DNA of 64,000 nt from Microtetraspora glauca (GTDB lineage: Bacteria; Actinomycetota; Actinomycetes; Streptosporangiales; Streptosporangiaceae), in assembly GCA_001570385.1 (NCBI GenBank), contig BBYL01000007.1:372001-436000 (forward strand), read 5' to 3'. Made by a program: the position numbers and the translations under genes. The notes beneath the pieces are model-generated. The model was not told where the DNA came from. It searched no databases and was given only the letters and a program-made list of their open reading frames with translations. Below are positions 14,711 through 23,182 of this stretch, in pieces; position 1 is the first letter of the stretch; each line of letters starts with the position of its first letter.

Positions 14711-16917
14711 TCGGGAACCTGCCCGCCGAGCCGGCCAGCTTCGTCGGCCGCGCGGAGGAGCGGGAGCGTGTCGCGGGCCTGCTGGGCCGTACCCGCCTGG
14801 TCACCCTCACCGGCGCGGCGGGAGTGGGCAAGAGCAGACTCGCGCTGCGCGTCGCGGCGGACGCGCACCGGCGCTTCCCCGACGGTGTCTGGCTGGTGGA
14901 GCTCTCCTCACTGCGGAACCCGCGAGGGCTCGCGCCGCTGGTGAGCGAGACACTCGGCGGCCCCGACGACTCCGCCGCGCGGGAGATGGGCGCGCTCGCC
15001 GAGCACATCGGCGGCAAGCGGATGCTCCTCGTCCTCGACACGTGCGAGCACCTGCTGAGCGCGTGCGCCGACCTGGTCGGCGAACTGCTGGAGCGATGCC
15101 CGTGGCTCCGCGTCCTGACCACGGGCAGGGAGCCCCTCGACGCGCCGGGCGAGCACGTCGTGACCGTCCTCCCGCTCGGCGACGACGCGGTCACGCTTTT
15201 CGCCGACCGGGCCGTGGCCACGGTGCCCGACTTCGTGGTCGACGGGACCAACCGCGACCAGGTCGTACGGCTCTGCGAAGACCTCGACGGCGTTCCGCTC
15301 GCGATCGAACTGGCCGCCACCCGGCTGCGGGCGCTGTCCGTCACGGACATCACCGCCCGGCTTCCCGACCGGTTCCGGCTGCTACGCCGCGCCGACTGCG
15401 ATACGGGCGAGAGCAGGCACCGGACGCTCCGCACCGCGATCGGCTGGAGCCACGAGCTGTGCGAACCGCGCGAGCGGCTGCTCTGGGCCAGGCTGTCGGT
15501 GTTCTCCCACGGCTTCGACCGCGAGACGGCCGAGGACGTCTGCGCGGGGGACACGCTCTCGCGCCGCGACGTGTTCGCCCTGCTGGCCCGGCTCGTCGAG
15601 AAGTCCGTCCTGCTGCGCGAGGGTGACCGCTACCGCCTGCTGCACGCCGTACGCGCCTACGGGGCGGAGCGGCTGCGAGAGCTGGGCGAGGAGGAGGCGA
15701 CCCGCCGTCGCCATCGGGACGCGTACCTGCGGCTCGCCCGCAGGGCGGAGGCGGAGTGGGCCGGGCCCGCGCAGGCCGCGTGGGCTCGCCGGATGACCGA
15801 GGAACTGCCGAACTTCCTCGCGGCACTCGATCATTCCCTCGCGGAGGATCCGAGGGCCGCGGTCGAACTCGCCGGGACGCTGTGGCCGCTCTGGATCGCC
15901 TGCGGCCACCACCGCGAGGGCCGCCGCTATCTGGACCGGGCACTCGCGGCCACCGACAGGCCGACCCCTCATCGCGTCAAGGCCCTCTGGGCCGCCGCGT
16001 GGGTGGACGCCAGGCACTTCGACGTACGCCGGGCCCGTACGCGCATGGAGGAATGCCGTCGCGGCCCGGGGACCGCCGTGTGGGGGAAGCACGCCGAGGC
16101 CCTGGTCGCGTTCGCCGCCGGCGACGACGAGAACGCGGTCCTGGGCTTCGAGGAGGTGCTCGCGGCCCGAGGTCGCCCCGGCCCCGTATGGCTCCTCGGC
16201 CAGAGCCCCGCCTGCGTCCTCAGCCAGGCGGGACTGTCTCTGGCCAGGTCGGGCGGCGAGCGCGCCAGAGCCGTTCTGGACGACGCCATGTGGCGGAGCG
16301 CGCTCACGGGAGACTGCTGGAGCCGGGCGGTCGCGCACCAGGGCCTGGCCGTCCTCGGCTGGGAGAACGGCGACCTGGTCGGCGCGGAGGAGCAGAACCG
16401 GGAGTCGATCCGGCTCAGCCGCGACCTCGGCGACCTGGCCGGCGCGCTCGTCGGGTTCGAGATCCAGGCGTGGATCGCCGCCGCCACCGGCAGGGGAGGG
16501 CTCGCCGCGACCCTGCTGGGAGCCGTGGACGGACTCGGCGGCGCGGCCGGCATCCGGCTGGACGAGGCACCCTACTGGGGCGCCCGCCACTCCACGTGCG
16601 CGGACATCGCGCGCGGCCTCGTCGGCGGTCCCGCGTTCCGTACGGCCGTCGCCGACGGTGCCGCCCTCGACCTGGACGCGGCCTACCGCCGGGCGCTGGG
16701 CGACCCGCCCAAGGAGGGCGCCGGCCTGACCCCGAGGGAGTCCCAGGTGGCCGAGCTGATCGCGGACGGGCTGTCGAACCGGGAGCTCGCGGAACGGCTG
16801 ATGATCGCCGAACGCACGGCCGACACTCACGTGGAGAACATCCTGGCCAAACTCCGCATGTCGTCCCGCGTGCAGATCGCGGCCTGGGTCGCGGTACGGC
16901 GCTCCGCGCGGCGCTAG
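14707..16917 (+). CDS. Full-length STAND ATPase / LuxR-family transcriptional regulator
   Basis: A 736-residue regulator. The GTG start overlaps the previous stop. Walker A is GAAGVGKSR (36-44), Walker B is RMLLVLDTCEHL (106-117) and GVPLAIEL marks the NB-ARC-like lid. The winged-helix segment follows (RHRTLRTAIGWSHELC), then about 300 residues of helical TPR-like repeats (about 360-660) and a LuxR HTH at the end (LTPRESQVAELIADGLSNRE). Such proteins act as ATP-switched, signal-responsive activators. Its partner gene upstream has the same ends but no TPR sensor. The target is unknown. Confidence 0.9.
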   Translation: MIGNLPAEPASFVGRAEERERVAGLLGRTRLVTLTGAAGVGKSRLALRVAADAHRRFPDGVWLVELSSLRNPRGLAPLVSETLGGPDDSAAREMGALAEHIGGKRMLLVLDTCEHLLSACADLVGELLERCPWLRVLTTGREPLDAPGEHVVTVLPLGDDAVTLFADRAVATVPDFVVDGTNRDQVVRLCEDLDGVPLAIELAATRLRALSVTDITARLPDRFRLLRRADCDTGESRHRTLRTAIGWSHELCEPRERLLWARLSVFSHGFDRETAEDVCAGDTLSRRDVFALLARLVEKSVLLREGDRYRLLHAVRAYGAERLRELGEEEATRRRHRDAYLRLARRAEAEWAGPAQAAWARRMTEELPNFLAALDHSLAEDPRAAVELAGTLWPLWIACGHHREGRRYLDRALAATDRPTPHRVKALWAAAWVDARHFDVRRARTRMEECRRGPGTAVWGKHAEALVAFAAGDDENAVLGFEEVLAARGRPGPVWLLGQSPACVLSQAGLSLARSGGERARAVLDDAMWRSALTGDCWSRAVAHQGLAVLGWENGDLVGAEEQNRESIRLSRDLGDLAGALVGFEIQAWIAAATGRGGLAATLLGAVDGLGGAAGIRLDEAPYWGARHSTCADIARGLVGGPAFRTAVADGAALDLDAAYRRALGDPPKEGAGLTPRESQVAELIADGLSNRELAERLMIAERTADTHVENILAKLRMSSRVQIAAWVAVRRSARR

Positions 16918-16959
16918 GTGCACGGCCCAGACAGGCCGATCGCCCCGTCCCGGGCAAGC

Positions 16960-16983
16960 GACATCGGGCATCGTCCCGATGTC
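16960..16983 (+). terminator. Hairpin after the STAND/LuxR pair
   Basis: GACATCGGG pairs with CCCGATGTC around CATCGT, 43 bases after the stop. A partial repeat, GGCATCTGTCCCGAT, follows at once, and then ATACTTTTCGTAT. It may be a terminator or an operator cluster. Confidence 0.5.
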
Positions 16984-17142
16984 ACGGACGGCATCTGTCC
17001 CGATACTTTTCGTATCCGGTCGGTCCGTAGGGGGGAAACCGTCCGGTTGATGCCGCGCGGCGGGGGACGACGTCGCGGCAGGGGTCGGCGGCGAGGTCGG
17101 GCCGAGGGGGACCGTCTCGCCGCCGAACCTCCCACTCCGGGT

Positions 17143-17156
17143 GGTGAATCTTCACC
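17143..17156. promoter_or_regulatory. Palindrome in the promoter region of the third STAND gene
   Basis: GGTGAATCTTCACC is a six-base inverted repeat with a two-base spacer, about 90 bases before the start at 17243. It is the only clear symmetric site in the 325-base spacer 16918-17242 besides the hairpin at 16960. It may bind one of the neighbouring LuxR-type proteins; that is inference. Confidence 0.4.
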
Positions 17157-17242
17157 GGGGTGGAGCAATCCTCTACCCAGAGTAGTCACCTGGTTACGCA
17201 CTCATGATTGGCTTGGCGGCCATGCATGGGAGGGCGGATCTG

Positions 17243-18358
17243 GTGACGGACGTGCTGGGGCGGCGAGGCAACCTTCCCGCTGAGACGAGCACCTTCATGG
17301 GGCGGGCCGAAGATCTGGCCGAGGTGGGACGGCTCCTGCGGGAGGAGTCCCTGGTCACACTGACCGGCGTGGCGGGAGTGGGGAAGACGCGGCTCGCGCT
17401 GAAGGTCGCCGGAGAGCGGAGCGACGGCGCCTGGCTGGCCGACCTGTCCGCCGAGCGCAACGGCGCCCTCCTGGCGCACACGATCGGAGCCGCGATCGGC
17501 CTGAAGGAACAGGCGGCACGACCCCAGGAGGACGTCCTCGCCGAACACCTCTCCGGCAGGCGGATGCTCCTGATCCTCGACACCTGCGAGCACCTCATCG
17601 GCCCGTGCCGGGCGCTGGTCGGCCAGATCCTGCGGGCCGCTCCCGACGTCCGCGTCCTGGCCACCAGCAGGGAGCCTCTCGGCCTCCCCGGTGAGCGCGT
17701 CCACACCGTCCGGCCGCTCCCCGTCACCGAGGAGGACTGCGACGCCGTACGACTCTTCCGCGAGCGCGCCCGCGCGGTGCGCCCCGGCTTCGAATGCTCC
17801 GACGCCGTCGTACGGCTGTGCGGGCGACTCGACGGCGTTCCCCTGGCGCTGGAACTCGCCGCCAGGCGGCTGCGCGCCCTCACGGCGGGTGAGCTGCTCG
17901 ACCGCATCGACGACCGGTTCTCGCTGCTCGCCGGCGGCGGCCGTACCGCCAGGCACCGGACCCTGCGCACGGCGGTGGGGTGGAGCCATGAGCTGTGCAC
18001 CCCCGAGGAGCGGTTGTTGTGGGCCAGGCTCTCGGTGTTCGGCGGGACGTTCGGCGCCGAGGCCGCGGCGGACGTGTGCTCCGACGAACAGCTGGTGAAC
18101 GTGCCCGACCTGCTCGCCCGGCTCGTGGACAAGTCCGTGGTGATCCGGCACGGTCAGCGGTTCCGCATGCTCGACATGATGCGGGACTACGGCAGGGAGT
18201 GGCTCCACGTGCTCGGGGAGGAGCGGCTGCTCGCCCGCCGCCACCGTGAACACTCCCTCGCGCTCCGGCGCGGGATGCGGCACCCCAGGCGGCGCGACGC
18301 GGGCGACCCCGCGAGGAGGCCGGAGTCCAGCCGCCCGCACCCCGGACCGGGGCACTGA
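17243..18358 (+). CDS. STAND ATPase lacking both TPR and HTH domains
   Basis: A 371-residue paralog of the two preceding regulators. The GTG at 17243 has GGGAGGG eight bases upstream; ATGs at 17204 and 17222 in the same frame lack this. Walker A is GVAGVGKT (42-49), Walker B is MLLILDTCEH (108-117) and GVPLALEL is intact. The winged-helix block (RHRTLRTAVGWSHELC, then LLWARLSVFGGTF) matches the 736-residue protein closely. The protein then stops about where the TPR region would begin, after LARRHREHSLALRRG and a short Arg/Pro tail. With no DNA-binding domain it may modulate the other two by hetero-oligomerisation, or be a truncation. The tail shows no frame-disrupted continuation that I can see. 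Confidence 0.82.
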   Translation: MTDVLGRRGNLPAETSTFMGRAEDLAEVGRLLREESLVTLTGVAGVGKTRLALKVAGERSDGAWLADLSAERNGALLAHTIGAAIGLKEQAARPQEDVLAEHLSGRRMLLILDTCEHLIGPCRALVGQILRAAPDVRVLATSREPLGLPGERVHTVRPLPVTEEDCDAVRLFRERARAVRPGFECSDAVVRLCGRLDGVPLALELAARRLRALTAGELLDRIDDRFSLLAGGGRTARHRTLRTAVGWSHELCTPEERLLWARLSVFGGTFGAEAAADVCSDEQLVNVPDLLARLVDKSVVIRHGQRFRMLDMMRDYGREWLHVLGEERLLARRHREHSLALRRGMRHPRRRDAGDPARRPESSRPHPGPGH

Positions 18359-18376
18359 CTTCTCACGCCCCGGCGG

Positions 18377-19396
18377 TCACTCCGGCTGGGTGAGCCAGAC
18401 GTCGATCTCGCCGAGCAGTTCCTTCTTGAAGGAGTCGGGAGCCGTCGACGACCGGATCGACTGCCGGGCCAGCTCGGCGACCTCCGCGTCCCGGAAGCCG
18501 AGCACATCCCGCGCGAGCTCGTACTGCGGGAGCAGCCGCGCGCCGAACAGCAGCGGGTCGTCCGCGCCGAACGCGATCGGCACCCCCGCGTCGAACAGCT
18601 TCCGCACCGGCACGCTCTCGGGGCTCTCGGCCACGCCGAGCCCCACATTGGAAAGAGGGCACACCTCGCACGCGATCTGCCGGTCGGCGAGGCGTTCGAG
18701 CAGGCGGTCGTTCTCGGCCGCGCGGATGCCGTGGCCGACCCGGTCGGCGTCCAGGTCGTCGACGCACTCCGCGACGCTGGCCGCCCCCAGCAACTCGCCG
18801 CCGTGCGGTACGGCCAGCAGCCCGGCCCGTTTGGCGATGCGGAAGGCGGCGTCGAAGTCCCTGGCCCGGCCGCGTCGCTCGTCGTTCGACAGGCCGAAGC
18901 CCACCACACCCCGCCCCGCGTACTGCGCGGCCAGTCGGGCGAGCGTCCGCGCGTCGAGGGGATGCCGGGTGCGGTTGGCCGCCACGATCACCGCGATGCC
19001 GACACCGGCCGAACTCGAGGCACGCGCCGCGGCGTCGAGCATCAGCTCCAGAGTCGCGGTCAGCCCGCCGAAACGGCCGGCGTAGCCGGACGGGTCCACC
19101 TGGATCTCCAGCCACCGCGACCCCTCGGCCACCTCGTCCTCCGCCGCCTCCTTGAGCAGGCGGTAGACGTCCTCCGGACGGGCGAGCACCGATCGGGCGA
19201 TGTCGTACAACCGCTGGAATCTGAACCAGCCGCGCTCGTCCGTCGCGCGCAGCTTCGGCGGCCAGTCCTGCACCAGGGCGTCGGGCAGGTGGACACCGCG
19301 CTCCTGCGCGAGCTCGATCAGCGTCGTATGCCGCATCGAGCCGGTGAAGTGAAGGTGCAGGTGGGCCTTGGGAAGCTTGTCGAGTGAGCGCGGCAT
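18377..19396 (-). CDS. add: Adenosine deaminase
   Basis: A 339-residue zinc amidohydrolase converting adenosine to inosine in purine salvage. The ATG at 19396 (MPRSLDKLPK) has AGGA about eight bases upstream; two further in-frame ATGs (19402, 19414) are possible. Metal and substrate residues are visible: HLHLHFTGS near the N-terminus, VPHGGE (catalytic Glu), VGHGIRA, CPLSNVGLG and the zinc-ligand Asp in FGADDPLLFG. Its length is normal. The gene is convergent with the STAND gene (18-base gap) and divergent from the sigma factor at 19471, sharing a 74-base promoter region. Confidence 0.9.
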   Translation of the reverse strand: MPRSLDKLPKAHLHLHFTGSMRHTTLIELAQERGVHLPDALVQDWPPKLRATDERGWFRFQRLYDIARSVLARPEDVYRLLKEAAEDEVAEGSRWLEIQVDPSGYAGRFGGLTATLELMLDAAARASSSAGVGIAVIVAANRTRHPLDARTLARLAAQYAGRGVVGFGLSNDERRGRARDFDAAFRIAKRAGLLAVPHGGELLGAASVAECVDDLDADRVGHGIRAAENDRLLERLADRQIACEVCPLSNVGLGVAESPESVPVRKLFDAGVPIAFGADDPLLFGARLLPQYELARDVLGFRDAEVAELARQSIRSSTAPDSFKKELLGEIDVWLTQPE

Positions 19397-19470
19397 TTCC
19401 ATATCCTGCCGCATCGGCGTCTCAACCTCGTGCGGCTTCCACGCGTTGTGGACGGTCGAAAGGGGAGCTT

Positions 19471-19971
19471 ATGACGGAAGAAGACGAAGCGGCCTTCGAC
19501 GAGTTCCTGGCCGCGCGAAGCACCGCTCTGCTCCGCACCGCGATCCTGGTCTGCGGCGCGACCCCGCATGACGCCGAGGACCTGGTCCAGGGCGCGCTGG
19601 AGAAGGTGTACCGGCACTGGCCGCGCATCCGGCACGACAACCCCGAGGCGTACGCGCGCAGGGTCGTCGTCAATGCCGCGATCACGAAAGCCCGCAGGAG
19701 GCGGGTGATCCAGGAGATCACCTTCGCGAGCCCTCCCGACACGCCCGTGGAGTCACCGGACCCGGGGCTGCGGGAGCTCCTGCTGGCGGAGCTGGGGAAG
19801 CTGCCGGCGCGGATGCGCGCGGTGCTGGTCCTGCGGTACTGGGAGGACATGTCCGAGGCCGAGACGGCGGCGTCTCTCGGCTGCTCGGTGGGGACTGTGA
19901 AAAGCCAGGCCGCCCGTGGTCTGGCGAGAATCCGTGAACGCCTGGGAACGCTGGAAGGAGCGTCCGCATGA
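19471..19971 (+). CDS. SigE-family ECF sigma factor (first pair)
   Basis: A 166-residue extracytoplasmic-function sigma factor that would redirect RNA polymerase. The ATG follows GGGGAG closely. Region 2 spans about 10-70 (FDEFLAARSTALLRTAILVCG, EDLVQGALEKVYRHW). Region 4 spans about 105-160 (LPARMRAVLVLRYWEDM, SEAETAASLGCSVGTVKSQ). The stop overlaps the next gene as ATGA, so the membrane protein downstream is probably its regulator. A paralogous pair lies 1.2 kb downstream. Confidence 0.88.
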   Translation: MTEEDEAAFDEFLAARSTALLRTAILVCGATPHDAEDLVQGALEKVYRHWPRIRHDNPEAYARRVVVNAAITKARRRRVIQEITFASPPDTPVESPDPGLRELLLAELGKLPARMRAVLVLRYWEDMSEAETAASLGCSVGTVKSQAARGLARIRERLGTLEGASA

Positions 19972-20942
19972 ACGTGGAAGAGGCGCTGAAGGAGGCCATG
20001 ACCTCCCGGGTGGCGGGCGTGCAGGCCCCCCCGACGATGGGGCAGCGGATCCGCCGCCGCAACCGCAGCCATGTCGTCCGGTTTCGTACGGCGGGGGCCG
20101 CGCTGCTGACCGTCGCCGTCGCGGGAGCCGTACCGGTGTATCTGTCCGCGACGTCGGCTCCGGTGGCGGCGCCGGTGGGAGCGCCCGGCGGGACGTCCGA
20201 GCCGGCGGGTGACGATCACGCCCTGTCCGGAAATGTCGTACCTGATGTCGTCGGGATGACCAACGACACGGTCAGAGAAGTCCTGGAGGCCGCCGGATTC
20301 AAGGTGGCCTGGAGGAAGGTCATCCACGAGGAGCGGGCGCCCGGGACGATCATCACCCAGCAGCCCGCGGCAGGGACCGTCGCCCCGGAAGGGTCCACCG
20401 TAGAGATCACGATGGCGACGAGCGGGGGACCACAGCCGAAGGAGAGCGGGCAGCCGACCCCGGCGCCGTCGTCCGAGGCCCCGATGCCGCAGGACCTCGG
20501 CGACCTGGGCGACGGCCGGACCTTCGGCGGTGCCCACTTCGGCTACCTCCCCGACGGCCTCGTATGGGGCAAGTGGTCCGGCAAGGACGGCTTCGGCCAC
20601 ACGAGCTACACGACCACGTGGGTCGAGCCGGGCCGGGCGGACACCGGGGAGTACTCGGTGCAGGCGGTGGTCTACAAGGGCAAGGCCGCCCGCGACCGGC
20701 GCGGCTTCGCCAAGGGCGACCCGGTGATGATCCACGGCAAGCAGGGATTCCTCGGTTCATTCACTGAGGGCGGCGACGTCGCGGGGAGCACCCCGGAGAC
20801 CACCCTCACGCTGGTCTGGTTCGACCGCGAGAACCTCGCGGTCGAGATCATGTTCAGCCCCACGTTCGCCGAGAAGCTCGGCGGGGACGCCGCCGCCGCG
20901 GAGATCCAGAAGATCGCCGAGGGGGTGGCCGTCAAGAACTGA
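19968..20942 (+). CDS. Membrane protein with PASTA domain, putative anti-sigma partner
   Basis: A 324-residue single-pass protein translationally coupled to the sigma factor. The cytoplasmic N-terminus (about 1-40) would contact the sigma factor. A membrane helix spans about 41-60. One PASTA domain runs from about 88 to 150 (VPDVVGMTNDTVREVLEAAG, ending GSTVEITMA). A Pro-rich linker and a C-terminal extracellular domain (about 180-324, FGYLPDGLVWGKWSG) follow. No zinc HxxxCxxC anti-sigma motif is seen. PASTA domains bind muropeptides in Ser/Thr kinases and PBPs, so a link to cell-wall state is inferred. Confidence 0.78.
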   Translation: MNVEEALKEAMTSRVAGVQAPPTMGQRIRRRNRSHVVRFRTAGAALLTVAVAGAVPVYLSATSAPVAAPVGAPGGTSEPAGDDHALSGNVVPDVVGMTNDTVREVLEAAGFKVAWRKVIHEERAPGTIITQQPAAGTVAPEGSTVEITMATSGGPQPKESGQPTPAPSSEAPMPQDLGDLGDGRTFGGAHFGYLPDGLVWGKWSGKDGFGHTSYTTTWVEPGRADTGEYSVQAVVYKGKAARDRRGFAKGDPVMIHGKQGFLGSFTEGGDVAGSTPETTLTLVWFDRENLAVEIMFSPTFAEKLGGDAAAAEIQKIAEGVAVKN

Positions 20943-20956
20943 CGATCCTCACGAGT

Positions 20957-20994
20957 CTCGCGCCCCTGTGTCGTCGGGTTCACAGGGGCGCGAG
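20957..20994 (+). terminator. Terminator after the first sigma pair
   Basis: CTCGCGCCCCTGTG pairs perfectly with CACAGGGGCGCGAG across a ten-base loop, 14 bases after the stop. The remaining spacer up to 21203 shows no gene. Confidence 0.75.
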
Positions 20995-21203
20995 CCGTTC
21001 CCAAGGCTTCACCGCACCGCTCGGCCCCCTCCTCGTTCACAGGCCGGCAGGCTCGTGGAAGCGCGGCGGCCGAAGGCGGGTTCGGGTGTGTGGCGTCAGG
21101 CGCGGCCCGCGGGCGTGGCGTCCGGCGGCGGGCTCGCGACGCGGCCGGGCAACCCTTTCCCGCTCCCGGGCGTACAAGAGGGCATGACACTGGACAGAGC
21201 CGA

Positions 21204-21704
21204 GTGAACCCTCCCGAGGGGTTCGCGGAGTTCGTGGCCGCCCGTGGCACGAGCCTGCTGCGCACGGCGTACCTCGCCTGCGGCTCCCAGGACGAAGCCG
21301 AGGACGTACTGCAGAGCGCGCTGGAGCGGGCGTGTCGGAACTGGCACCGGCTCCGCGAGGACGTCGCGCCGGAACCCTATGTCCGGAAGATCATCGTCAA
21401 CCTCGCGATCAGCCGTGGCCGACGCCGCGCCATCCTGCGGATGATCCCGACGCATTCCCCTCCGGACAGGGCCGTACCCGCCGCCGACGTCGAACTGCGG
21501 CAGGTCCTCATGGACGGCCTGCGCACCCTCCCGCCGCGCCAGCGCGCCGTCGTCGTCCTCCGGTACTGGGAGGACATGACAGAGTCCCAGACCGCCCAGG
21601 TTCTCGGATGTTCCGTCGGCACGGTGAAGAGCCAGGCGTCCAAAGCACTGGTACGGCTCCGCGCGCTGCTCGGTGAGGAGGTGACCGGCCTTGTCGGATC
21701 TTGA
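21204..21704 (+). CDS. SigE-family ECF sigma factor (second pair)
   Basis: A 166-residue paralog of the sigma factor at 19471. The GTG start is chosen by alignment with that protein (FAEFVAARGTSLLRTAYLACG versus FDEFLAARSTALLRTAILVCG); the RBS is weak. Region 4 is LPPRQRAVVVLRYWEDM then QTAQVLGCSVGTVKSQ. Its end overlaps the next gene by 14 bases. The pair probably arose by duplication of the upstream pair, although the partner membrane proteins have diverged strongly. Confidence 0.85.
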   Translation: MNPPEGFAEFVAARGTSLLRTAYLACGSQDEAEDVLQSALERACRNWHRLREDVAPEPYVRKIIVNLAISRGRRRAILRMIPTHSPPDRAVPAADVELRQVLMDGLRTLPPRQRAVVVLRYWEDMTESQTAQVLGCSVGTVKSQASKALVRLRALLGEEVTGLVGS

Positions 21705-23103
21705 GAGTGAGCTCAGGAACGCCATGGCCGAGGCGACCGCCACGCTGCGGATCGCCCCCGACCTGGCCGACCGTGTCGTGCTGCGCACGCGCCGGGGGAA
21801 CGCCGCCAGGTTCCGGCTGGTGGCCACCGTCGTCGCCCTCGTGCTGGCGACGATCCCGGTGTACGCGGTGATCCGCGAGCAGCGGCAGTCCACCGCTCCC
21901 ACCGTGGCCGAGACCGTCGACGGCGTCGAGGTGCGCGGCCTTCCCGAGGGACTCGGCCGGCCCGAGACGTTCGAGCTGAACGACCACGGCCTGCGGGGGA
22001 AGGCCGCCCGCTGGAGCCAGGGAGATCGCACCGTCCAGGTCACCGTCTACCGGTCGGAGGAGCACGCGGGCGACTACCTCGGACTCCAGCAGCGCGGGTT
22101 CCTGCCCGACGGCACACTCTGGCGGCACCGCGGAGGCGGCCTGATGTCCGCCGGGCGCGACGACCTGATTTGGTGGGAACAGGATGGCCTGGTGCTGCGG
22201 GTGACGACCTCGGCCTCCACCAAGGAGTACCTCGAACCGGTGGCGATGAGCCTGCGCGTCCCCTGGGATCCCGCCCTGGACACCATGCGCGTGACCTACA
22301 TGCCGGAGCGTTTCGATCGCGTCTCCGGCGAGCCGCGAGAGATCCTCGACGGGCTCGGCCGGTGGTGGAGCGACGATCAGAACGCCTCCGTCGCCGTCGA
22401 GGTCGTACGCGGTGACCGGGCGAAGAACCTGAGCGCGCTGCGCCGGGTCTCCTGGCCGACCAACGAGGAGTTCCTCGACGTGCGGACGACCACCGTCGGC
22501 CGATCGCGCGCCCTGGAGGGACGCGTCGTGGGCAACAGCGGGAGGCTCGACAAGGGCCGGATGCTCATGTGGCTCATCGAGCCCGGCCTCGGCGCGCGGA
22601 TCTGGGCGATGGGCGCGACCGAGGACGAGATGCGGCGGGTGGCCGAAGGCATCGAGCCGGCTCCGCCGGTGGATGGCCCGTCAGTGGACGGCGTCGAGGC
22701 GCCCCCCGCTCTCCGATCGCTGGCGGAGGCGGCCGAGGTCCGCACGCTGGGGTGGAACTGGACGACCACGACAAGGTATTGGGGGCATCCGCCCGGCAAG
22801 GGCTGGTATGTCGCTGTATCCGTTCACCGAGGCGGGCTCGTCGGCGCCGAACAATGGCGGAAGGATGTCTTCCGGACGAAGCCCGAGGCCGCGACCGTCG
22901 GCGGCGTCCGCGGCCTTCTGACCACTTCCACCGAGACGGTGCGCGCCGGTGGCCGGCCGCGGCTCATGCGGACCCGGAGCTTCGCCTGGGAGCCGGCGAC
23001 CGGCCTCGCCGTCGTGGTGACCAGTGTCACGGATCCGGCGTCCTCGACCGCCCACCCGAACCTCGACCTCGATCAGCTGGTACGGGGCGTCCGCGTGCAG
23101 TAG
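21691..23103 (+). CDS. Membrane protein, putative anti-sigma partner
   Basis: A 470-residue single-pass protein read from a TTG that overlaps the end of the sigma gene; GAGGAG lies about ten bases upstream. The short N-terminal segment (about 1-40, LESELRNAMAEATATLR) is followed by a membrane helix (about 41-60) and a long extracellular region with two similar lobes (about 75-215 and 220-460). No PASTA domain or zinc anti-sigma motif is visible. Position and topology match the protein at 19968, so a sigma-regulating role is likely but unproven. Confidence 0.72.
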   Translation: MSDLESELRNAMAEATATLRIAPDLADRVVLRTRRGNAARFRLVATVVALVLATIPVYAVIREQRQSTAPTVAETVDGVEVRGLPEGLGRPETFELNDHGLRGKAARWSQGDRTVQVTVYRSEEHAGDYLGLQQRGFLPDGTLWRHRGGGLMSAGRDDLIWWEQDGLVLRVTTSASTKEYLEPVAMSLRVPWDPALDTMRVTYMPERFDRVSGEPREILDGLGRWWSDDQNASVAVEVVRGDRAKNLSALRRVSWPTNEEFLDVRTTTVGRSRALEGRVVGNSGRLDKGRMLMWLIEPGLGARIWAMGATEDEMRRVAEGIEPAPPVDGPSVDGVEAPPALRSLAEAAEVRTLGWNWTTTTRYWGHPPGKGWYVAVSVHRGGLVGAEQWRKDVFRTKPEAATVGGVRGLLTTSTETVRAGGRPRLMRTRSFAWEPATGLAVVVTSVTDPASSTAHPNLDLDQLVRGVRVQ

Positions 23104-23136
23104 CCGCACCCACGCCTGGCGGCACACCTACCGGAA

Positions 23137-23173
23137 CGGAGAGACCCGGGTCACGGCGACCCGGGTCTCTCCG
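23137..23173. terminator. 16-bp perfect bidirectional terminator
   Basis: CGGAGAGACCCGGGTC and GACCCGGGTCTCTCCG pair perfectly around ACGGC. It sits in the 79-base gap between two convergent genes and ends only ten bases before the aminotransferase stop codon. Confidence 0.85.
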
Positions 23174-23182
23174 ACGGTGATG

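Noticed and set aside
13255..14868. N-terminal extension of the methyltransferase frame to 781 residues
   Set aside because: It runs antisense through the STAND regulators; the ATG at 13254 with its RBS and motif I spacing gives a complete methyltransferase.
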